Source of the DNA: Vampirovibrio sp.
GTDB taxonomy: Bacteria > Cyanobacteriota > Vampirovibrionia > Vampirovibrionales > Vampirovibrionaceae
Direction of reading: 5' to 3'
Assembly: GCA_027448865.1 (NCBI GenBank)
Contig: DAIDMR010000230.1
Span: 1-41,301 of the forward strand
Length of the DNA stretch: 41,301 nucleotides
Shown here: positions 34,175-41,301 of the stretch, in pieces
Position numbering within the stretch: the first letter of the stretch is position 1
Layout: each line of letters opens with the position of its first letter
Translations under genes and position numbers: made by a program
Notes under the pieces: model-generated
Database searches by the model: none
Seen by the model: only the letters and a program-made list of their open reading frames with translations
What the model was told of the DNA's origin: nothing

Positions 34175-35319
34175 AGCCACCCAAAGTTATTTTGCTGGCC
34201 CATGAACATTTATACGGCGGGGGCACAAAGCAAACGTTTCTATTGGCGGAAGCGCTGGTTGCAGAGGGTGTGCAAACGGTGTTGATCTCCAACGCGGAAA
34301 AAACCTGGCTGGGACAAATGCTTCAGCAAAGCGGCTTGCCCGTTAAAACGTATTACTCTCCTCTCATCGATCGGGCTATCCGGCCCGGGCAGGAACTTCA
34401 GGTGCTTTTTTTGATCATCCGGATATTCCTTGAAGAGAAGCCGGATGTGGTTCTGGCCTCTGGTGTCAAGTTGATTGGCTTGAGTGGTGTGGCAGGCTGG
34501 TTATGCAGGGTTCCCAACCGGTTTGCCATTATTCGGGGAGAGGGCGCTCCGCCGGGTTCTCGAACACTCAAAGTGATTTACGTCATGCATCGGTTGTTGG
34601 CCCTGCTGGGTGTTCGCTATATTACAGTCTCCGACTATATTCGGCGGCAGATGATTGATGGGGGCATTTGCCGCCCGGATCGAATTCACACCATTCACGA
34701 TGGCATTCCGCTTTCAGAGTTCAAGCCCCCCTCCGGGAATGAGCAAAACAGTGGTGATGGCTGGGAGTTACCGCCCGGTGCTTTTAAAATTGGCATGGTG
34801 GGTCGTCTGGTGCCGGGAAAGCGCTACGATTATTTCATTCAGTTGATGACCGCCTTATGTCGAGAATTCCCCCACGTCTATGGTGTGTTGATTGGGGAAG
34901 GCCCGGATCGCCCCCATCTGGAACGGCTGATTCAATCCTCCGGTTTTACGGATCGCATTGTGATGGCGGGTTACTGTGCCGATATGCCGAAAGTTTATCG
35001 TGATCTGGATTTCACGGTTTTATTCACCGATTATGAAGGGTGTCCCAACTCCGTTTTGGAAAGTATGGCGGCTGGTGTACCTGTGCTGGCTTCGGATGTT
35101 TGTGGGATTGGTGAAATTCTGGAGTCAGGGTGGAACGGATTTCTGGTGAAGCATGGCGATGTGGAAGGCGCTATCGCCCTGGTAAGAAAGATTATAGAAA
35201 ATCCAGCGTATTACCAGTCACTGGGCCAGAATGCCCGCGATTCTGTTTCTCGTCGTTTCGACGCCAGCCAAAAGCTACAGGCGCTTGTTTCACATCTGCT
35301 TGGGTCAGATTCGTCCTGA
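34171..35319 (+). CDS. GT4-type glycosyltransferase
   Basis: HDGIPLSEFKP, IGMVGRLVPGKRYDYFIQ, EGCPNSVLESMAAGVPVLASDVCGIGEIL. GTG start overlapping previous gene. Confidence 0.92.
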   Translation: MKPPKVILLAHEHLYGGGTKQTFLLAEALVAEGVQTVLISNAEKTWLGQMLQQSGLPVKTYYSPLIDRAIRPGQELQVLFLIIRIFLEEKPDVVLASGVKLIGLSGVAGWLCRVPNRFAIIRGEGAPPGSRTLKVIYVMHRLLALLGVRYITVSDYIRRQMIDGGICRPDRIHTIHDGIPLSEFKPPSGNEQNSGDGWELPPGAFKIGMVGRLVPGKRYDYFIQLMTALCREFPHVYGVLIGEGPDRPHLERLIQSSGFTDRIVMAGYCADMPKVYRDLDFTVLFTDYEGCPNSVLESMAAGVPVLASDVCGIGEILESGWNGFLVKHGDVEGAIALVRKIIENPAYYQSLGQNARDSVSRRFDASQKLQALVSHLLGSDSS

Positions 35320-35403
35320 ATGTGAAATTGGCTTAAAGTTTTCCCTGCCTTCGCCGACATTAACCAAAGTAGAGTCAAGAAAGTGCTTGTTGGGTGTTGA
35401 AAT

Positions 35404-36453
35404 ATGACGATCTCTGAACTTCCGGCTATGAGCTGCCTTGTTACTGGTGGGGCAGGTTTTGTCGGTTCACATCTGGTGGATGCCCTGGTATCCGGGGGGC
35501 ACCGGGTGAGTGTGTTCGATAATTTATCCACGGGTAAACGCCATAACATTCTGCATCACGGCGGAAAGGTTGAATTTATTCAGGGTGATATTCGCGATAT
35601 GACCGCTTTGGTTCAAGCCTGTCAGGGTAAAGACGTTATCTTTCACAAGGCGGCCATCGCCTCCGTGTCTGAGTCGGTCAGGGATCCCCAAAGTACCTAT
35701 GAGGTGAATATTCTGGGAACGGGCAATGTATTTGAAGCGGCTGGGCAGGCGAAGGTCAAGCATCTGGTGTTTGCCTCCAGTGCCGCTGTTTATGGGCCGG
35801 TGGAGTATCCTGAGTGCCACGAGGGTCTACTCCCGAAGCCAGCCTCCCAGTATGGGCTCAGCAAACTGGTGGGCGAACAGTATGGGCAGTTTTATGCCGG
35901 GTTCAACAATATGCAGGTCACCTGCTTACGGTACTTTAATATTTATGGCGCCCGGCAGAGTCAGAGTTCTGACTACGCGGGCGTTATTTCGTTATTCATT
36001 GGCAACTTGCTCTCAAACAAGAATTTGATTGTGTTTGGAGATGGGAAACAGACCCGCGATTTTGTTAATGTGGCAGACGTGGTGCAAGCCAACCTGAAAG
36101 CGCTGGCGAATACCGGCCAGTACCCGTTTGAGATTCTGAATGTCGGAAGGAGTCAAAAGCTTTCTCTGCTGGATTTGATTGAAGGGTTAAAGGCACTGGG
36201 CTTCCAGAATTTTGAAGTGGAGCATCGACCGGAGCGTCGGGGCGACTTGCGGCATTCTTTATCCAACATTGACAAGGCAAAGAAGCTGCTTGGTTTTTGT
36301 CCTGAGGTCGCTTTTAAAGACGGACTGGCTGAAGTGGTGGAGTACATCCGGCTTCAACGCTCAGAAAATTCTTTGCAGGCTGGTGAGCCTTTGGTGCAGT
36401 ATACGGACAGAGCTTGCAAGGCATCAAGCCAATCGAGGAGTTCGTTTTTTTGA
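35404..36453 (+). CDS. NAD-dependent sugar epimerase (UDP-glucose/GlcNAc 4-epimerase family)
   Basis: CLVTGGAGFVGSHLVDAL; SSAAVYGP; YGLSK; RYFNIYGARQ. Confidence 0.92.
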   Translation: MTISELPAMSCLVTGGAGFVGSHLVDALVSGGHRVSVFDNLSTGKRHNILHHGGKVEFIQGDIRDMTALVQACQGKDVIFHKAAIASVSESVRDPQSTYEVNILGTGNVFEAAGQAKVKHLVFASSAAVYGPVEYPECHEGLLPKPASQYGLSKLVGEQYGQFYAGFNNMQVTCLRYFNIYGARQSQSSDYAGVISLFIGNLLSNKNLIVFGDGKQTRDFVNVADVVQANLKALANTGQYPFEILNVGRSQKLSLLDLIEGLKALGFQNFEVEHRPERRGDLRHSLSNIDKAKKLLGFCPEVAFKDGLAEVVEYIRLQRSENSLQAGEPLVQYTDRACKASSQSRSSFF

Positions 36454-37190
36454 TGGAACCTTCTTCTTTTCCCAGCCAATCTTCCCTTCCTGAGCCGGAA
36501 GTGGCCTCGGAGCGCTTTTTACTGGAATACATGCCGTTTACGCCTTCTGTGGAGTATCGCCGCTGGTATGGTTTTAAGCGCGTGTTCGATGTTGCTTTGG
36601 CCAGCCTTGGACTGATTCTTTTTGCCCCCCTTTTTGTGCTGATTGCCATAGCCATCAAACTCACCTCGCCGGGGCCGGTCTTGTTTCGTCAGGAGCGGCT
36701 GTCGATCTATGAAAAGCCGTTTACCCTGATCAAATTTCGCACCATGGTGGATCAGGCGGAGGCTAAAACAGGCCCCACCTGGGTTCAGGAGGGGGATACT
36801 CGAATTACACCGATCGGGCGATTTTTACGAAAAACGCACGTGGATGAATTGCCCCAGCTCTGGAATATTCTACTGGGCGAAATGTCATTGATTGGCCCAC
36901 GCCCCGAGCGTCCTGTTTTTGTGAAACGGTTCCGAGATGAGGATGTTGAGAATTACAGCTGCAGACACTTTTTCAGACCCGGGATCACGGGCTACGCTCA
37001 AATGCAAAATCCGAATCCCACGGTGGATCAGATCCGGGAAAAAACCGATGCGGATCTCTGGTACATTACCAACTGGAGTGTCAAGCTGGAGCTTTGGTTG
37101 ATGCGTCAGACCGCTGTATACTTTTGTCGCTCGCTCCGGAAACTGATTTTCAGACCGTCTAACCCTGCCCGACATCCGGATGGGCATTAA
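36453..37190 (+). CDS. undecaprenyl-phosphate sugar phosphotransferase (initiating glycosyltransferase)
   Basis: KRVFDVALASLGLILFAPLFVLIAIAIKL...SPGPVLFRQERL...LIKFRTM...HVDELPQLWNILLGEMSLIGPRPERP. TGATG overlap with the preceding gene. Confidence 0.92.
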   Translation: MEPSSFPSQSSLPEPEVASERFLLEYMPFTPSVEYRRWYGFKRVFDVALASLGLILFAPLFVLIAIAIKLTSPGPVLFRQERLSIYEKPFTLIKFRTMVDQAEAKTGPTWVQEGDTRITPIGRFLRKTHVDELPQLWNILLGEMSLIGPRPERPVFVKRFRDEDVENYSCRHFFRPGITGYAQMQNPNPTVDQIREKTDADLWYITNWSVKLELWLMRQTAVYFCRSLRKLIFRPSNPARHPDGH

Positions 37191-37195
37191 TTAAA

Positions 37196-38635
37196 ATGCT
37201 CATTCACCTGAAACGATTCACCCAATTTCAAGCGTCGATTCTTCGAAAACTGCCTCTGGGTGGCTGGCGGCTTTTGGCGCCACTGACCAGGCAGGGTGGC
37301 TCTAAAATTGCCATCTTGCAGATTCTGGTGGTTGGGCTGACTTTTTTGAAAGAAATTGTGATGACGGCCTTTCTGGGGCTGGCTCAATTCATGGACGCTT
37401 ACACGCTGGTGAACAATATCCTGATATTTACCAGAAGCTATTTTGAGCAGTTGGGCTACGGTGCGCTGATTCCGGCTGTAACTCAGTCTGAGCCGACAGA
37501 TGCCAGCCGAAGACGGGCGAGTCCGGCAAGCCAGCCAGTTCAGGCAGATCAGAATGAAGAACCTTTTTCGCAGCAAAAACTGTTGGTCGTTTTGCTCAAT
37601 TACGCCATTCTGTTTACCGTCGTTGTGGGGGGGGCCATTGGCCTGCTTCATCAGCCAATTGCACAGCTGATAGCGCCAACCTGGGCCGGTGAAAAGCTAC
37701 AGTCCCTGTTATTGCTGACCTGGCTGGTGCTGCCCTCCTGCTTTATGTTTCAGGTGGCTGAAATGTTTCGGGTGCTGTGCATTCAGGAAAAACGGTTTGC
37801 ACTCTACCAGCTTCCCCGAATCACGAGTTTATTGTTGTTTATTATCAGCTTTGTGCTGTTGTTGAAGATTATGGGGCCAATGGGGCTGGTAATCGCCTTG
37901 CCTCTCTCTCAATTAGTGGAATTGCTGATGTACTGTGTGGGGCTGAAAATCCGGCCCCGGTGGCTGTGGCGTACGGTTGGTTCAGCGTCTTTTCTGCAAA
38001 AAATAATACCGGTGAGTTTGACCTGGGGTGTTTTCTCCCTGACAGCCCTGGTCGATAACTACTTTTTGAGCTTTTTGCCCACCGGTGAGCCCAGCGCCTT
38101 TCGCTATGCTTATGTCAGTGTTTTGATCGCGGGAAGTCTGACGGTCGTTAATTTGCAAATGGTCAAACTGGCCGACCTGAATCAGGCTTGTTTCGAGAAG
38201 GATCTGGAGAAGACGCTGACTATTTTAAAAAACGCCAGTGTCCAAATCCTGTTGTGGAGTTTACCCCTGATTGTGGCCTCGATAGTGTTTGCCCCCTGGT
38301 TGATCAAAGTCGTGTATGAACGGGGAGCATTCACGGCTCACAACACGTTGCTGGTGTCACAGTGCTATCAGATACTGATTGTGATGGTGCCTTACACGGC
38401 GCTCTGGCGTCTGATTAGTAGTTGCTACTATAACCTCAACCTGATTCGCCCCTTGCTTTTGATTGGCGTGGTTTTGCTGGCGTTGCGCATTGGTATGGAC
38501 TGGCTGGGCCTTCAGCTTTTGGGCCTGCACGGTCTGTCCTGGATGGTGTTGATTAATTCCTATTTATTGTTACTGGCACTGATCTGGTTTTTACTTGGGG
38601 CGAAAAAACAGTTCAAAGTCGAGGGCGCACCCTGA
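37196..38635 (+). CDS. MurJ/MVF-like flippase (Wzx-type role)
   Basis: Multi-TM MATE/MOP fold; KIAILQILVVGLTFLKEIVMTAFLGLAQFMDAY. Confidence 0.8.
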   Translation: MLIHLKRFTQFQASILRKLPLGGWRLLAPLTRQGGSKIAILQILVVGLTFLKEIVMTAFLGLAQFMDAYTLVNNILIFTRSYFEQLGYGALIPAVTQSEPTDASRRRASPASQPVQADQNEEPFSQQKLLVVLLNYAILFTVVVGGAIGLLHQPIAQLIAPTWAGEKLQSLLLLTWLVLPSCFMFQVAEMFRVLCIQEKRFALYQLPRITSLLLFIISFVLLLKIMGPMGLVIALPLSQLVELLMYCVGLKIRPRWLWRTVGSASFLQKIIPVSLTWGVFSLTALVDNYFLSFLPTGEPSAFRYAYVSVLIAGSLTVVNLQMVKLADLNQACFEKDLEKTLTILKNASVQILLWSLPLIVASIVFAPWLIKVVYERGAFTAHNTLLVSQCYQILIVMVPYTALWRLISSCYYNLNLIRPLLLIGVVLLALRIGMDWLGLQLLGLHGLSWMVLINSYLLLLALIWFLLGAKKQFKVEGAP

Positions 38636-38673
38636 CCAGTTCCAGCGTGGTTTGAGCCAACTGACTGGCTGAA

Positions 38674-39204
38674 TTACTGCCCAATGATCAAATCGCCCTG
38701 AGATTCCTTCAGATATTCCGCAGGCTTGGCATTTTGGGCCAATTTTTGACGAAGGGCTTTATTGAACGCCGAGGCCTGCTTAAGGCCGCCCTCGGTAAAA
38801 GCATCGGCCAGCTTCTGAAGCGTCTCTTTTTCTGGCGGCACGTTCAAGGCCTGATGAAGTTCAAAGTAGGAGAAAACACAATCCATCAGGTTTAAGACGT
38901 GCTTTGTCATTTTGGCCTGATCGCTTTCGGATAATATATAGACGTGGTTGACCGCCTTGTGGGTGGCGGGATTTTTATCATAATTGCGCCGTTTTTTCTG
39001 AGACTGGTGCAGTCCGAGTATTTTTTCGCTCCCTAAAGATTTGAGGTTGCTCATTAACTGGGAAACCTTATATTCTTTTTCCGCGATTTTGACCACACAG
39101 TCGCCAATAATTGTCTGGACATCATTTGGCAATGAGCCTAAAAAATGGATCGCCTTGGCCATCTCCGGCTTTTTGTCGTGCCAACGCGCCTGCTTCTTAC
39201 TCAT
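38674..39204 (-). CDS. unknown protein, paralog of the 2398-3030 product
   Basis: See 2398-3030. Start at MSKKQARW. Confidence 0.65.
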   Translation of the reverse strand: MSKKQARWHDKKPEMAKAIHFLGSLPNDVQTIIGDCVVKIAEKEYKVSQLMSNLKSLGSEKILGLHQSQKKRRNYDKNPATHKAVNHVYILSESDQAKMTKHVLNLMDCVFSYFELHQALNVPPEKETLQKLADAFTEGGLKQASAFNKALRQKLAQNAKPAEYLKESQGDLIIGQ

Positions 39205-39410
39205 ATCAATCATCACGCTCCCAACGATAATCCCAAAGCCCCAGCATAACACTCCCCGGGCTTTTGGAAATCCTCTATCGGAAGGAGTCCAATCCGATAG
39301 CAGAATCGGGTTGGCAGGATCTGAGCTATCGTTGCGTTCTCATTCAAGATTTTGGTGAGTCTGCCCTCACCCAGATTTTTAAAAAGTGCTAAGGTGCTCC
39401 TGGCTAAAAA

Positions 39411-40416
39411 TTAGCGCAACTTTTTTTCGACAAAGCCGTTAACGACTTTCCCTAGAAACTGACTACCGGGGTAGACCACGATTTTCCCGTAGCCACTGTC
39501 AAACTGTACTTGTCCACTGACCGTACTGCCATTGCGAAGTTCCAGCACATTCACAACCGGTTTGTTTTCTGCTTTCTTTTTACTGTTGCCGGTAGCGGCT
39601 TTATGAGATGAGGAGACCACCGAGGGATCCCAGCCTGGGCCATAAACCGTCGGAGCTTCCGGGTTGGCGGCCTGGTAGGCCTGATAACTGGCTGGGCCTT
39701 CCCCGGAGACTTTGCGGCCATTGACATAGATGCTTTGCTCCGGGGTAATCACTGTGGTCTGGTTCATGGCACCTTTGACGGTAAAGCCATTGATGGCGGA
39801 AAGGCCGGTGGAACCTACCCGCACGGTGGCCGTATTGTTACCGCCGATGACGATACCTGAGCCCATAGTTTGATTACTCTCTGAAAAGAGGATGTCTGTG
39901 GCCTTACTATTGTCCAGCGTCGCCAAATGCCCCCCCCAACGCAATCAGACCGCTGACTTCCGAATGTTCAAGGGCCACTTCATTTCCAGCGCTAACACGC
40001 TGGTATACGCTGGCATCGTGGAGGATAACGTTGTGCCCGGCAGCAATGCTCTGATTCACTGTGCTGTGCGTAATTTCAGCGTCATGACCGGCGGCGATGT
40101 TCTGGACTTTGGAGCATTCATTGAGCGCGATACTTTTTCCCGCCGAAATATTACCGCCAATGGCGCAGTTGTTGCAGGTAATATTGCGCCCTGCGGCCAA
40201 TTTGCCCTCCACCTGGACAGCACTCAGCATTAAGTCTCGCCCCACAGAGGCTGAGCTTATGGACTGGGTTACCAGTTGCAGATCAGTGGCGCTGGCATAG
40301 TGGCTGCTTCTGGCCTCTGAGAAAGGCACGCACACACACGAGATGGCAAGGACGAACAGCAGGGGGAGCATGAGGCCGGAAACTTTATTGCGCATCTGTT
40401 TATTCATCACGGGCAT
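39411..40416 (-). pseudogene. secreted beta-helix (bactofilin-like repeat) protein, frameshifted at a G8 tract
   Basis: Signal peptide then repeats (IAAGHDAEITHSTVNQSIAAGHNVILHDASVYQRVSAGNEVALEHSEV); frame breaks at C8 (39930-39937, plus strand) and continues in the 39411-39944 ORF as GGHLATLDNSKATDILF. Confidence 0.6.
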
Positions 40417-40593
40417 AATGTTCTCCTGGTGTGTTGGCTTGCAAGCGAAGCTCAAAGCGAGTGTGCCTGAGTTTTGTTTCAAGCTAACACAACCAACCGG
40501 ATTTTGCACCGCCACACCGTGTTGTCTTGCACACATCAACATCATGGCGCGCTCGATCCTCGATCATCCATACACGCCATGGACGCGCCCGAT

Positions 40594-41301
40594 TCAAAGC
40601 GGCAGATTTTCCCAGTGCATGGGATTGGGTGATTGTGGCGACGGGCTATTCCGGGTTGGGGCTTCTTGCCAGTTATGTTCCCGGCTCAGCTGTTCGGACT
40701 CTTTCAGCCACTGTGTCACCTGGGCGTCTGTGCATTGGGGAAAACGCTCATACCACGCGCTGACCGCATCAAAACTCTCGGGCTTTTCCAGACAAACGAG
40801 ATCATCCACTTCGTAACGGAGCTGGCTTAACAGGGGGCGGGTTCCAACCGGAACCGCCAGCACTACCTTGGCAGGGCCCAGGGCCTTAAGCGCCTTCAGG
40901 GCCGCCCGAGCCGTGGCGCCCGTGGCCAGGCCATCATCCACAATGATGGCGGTTTTCCCGTTGAGATTGGGGAATGGGCGGTTGCCCCGGTATTGGCGCA
41001 GTCGGCGGTTTAACTCGGTTCTGGCTTGCTCAATTCTTGGCTGAAGCGCATGGGGCTGTAGTCCCAGCATGACCAGAACGTCCCGGTTCAGAATCAGGAC
41101 ATCCTCAGGGCCAACCGCCCCTGCGGCCAGTTCCTCATGACCCGGCGCGCCGATTTTTCGAACCACCAGCACATCCAGTGGTTTTCGCAGCCGACGGGCC
41201 ACTTCAATGGCCACCTCGGCCCCTCCTCGGGGCAGGGCAAGAATCAGGCAGTTTTCCCGCTCATAGGGCAGTAACGCCTCTGCCAATTGACGTCCGGCAT
41301 C
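40594..41301 (-). CDS. phosphoribosyltransferase family protein (5' end outside window)
   Basis: PRPP loop AIIVDDGLATGATARAALKAL; LALPRGGAEVAIEVARRL; frame open to window edge. Confidence 0.88.
   Translation of the reverse strand, partial: DAGRQLAEALLPYERENCLILALPRGGAEVAIEVARRLRKPLDVLVVRKIGAPGHEELAAGAVGPEDVLILNRDVLVMLGLQPHALQPRIEQARTELNRRLRQYRGNRPFPNLNGKTAIIVDDGLATGATARAALKALKALGPAKVVLAVPVGTRPLLSQLRYEVDDLVCLEKPESFDAVSAWYERFPQCTDAQVTQWLKESEQLSREHNWQEAPTRNSPSPQSPNPMHWENLPL

Overview
The window is a chromosomal segment of unidentified bacterial host carrying a ~17.9 kb integrated element at a tRNA-Val(CAC) gene. Left chromosomal part (1-5362): a frameshifted MAF/DUF115-like gene, a TauE/SafE permease, class II fructose-bisphosphate aldolase, small zinc-ribbon ORFs, and two related long hairpin repeats flanking an 88-aa ORF. 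Right chromosomal part (23358-41301): tryptophan 2,3-dioxygenase, TPR lipoprotein, TPMT-like methyltransferase, an exosortase-EpsI fusion next to a tiny candidate substrate, a complete Wzx/Wzy-type exopolysaccharide locus, a frameshifted beta-helix surface protein, and a phosphoribosyltransferase. The element (5365-23357) is bounded by identical 70-bp direct repeats. It encodes a tyrosine integrase, an MqsRA-like and a HigBA/RelE-like toxin-antitoxin pair, a DnaB helicase, a replication-initiator-like protein with iterons inside its gene, many small unknown genes, a structured ~0.5 kb non-coding region, and one tail tape-measure protein but no other recognisable virion gene. Main finding: the integrase gene appears to be split by integration. 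The body at the left end has no ATG/GTG/TTG start between the tRNA and the middle of its HTH domain. The right end carries a Shine-Dalgarno sequence and ATG whose frame runs through the tRNA-like core in exactly the integrase frame. Joining the ends into the excised circle gives a continuous 424-codon integrase with attP inside its coding sequence. This is the arrangement known from archaeal SSV-type integrases, here on a phage-satellite-like bacterial element. A near-identical 19-bp repeat on each side of the core is a candidate arm-site pair.
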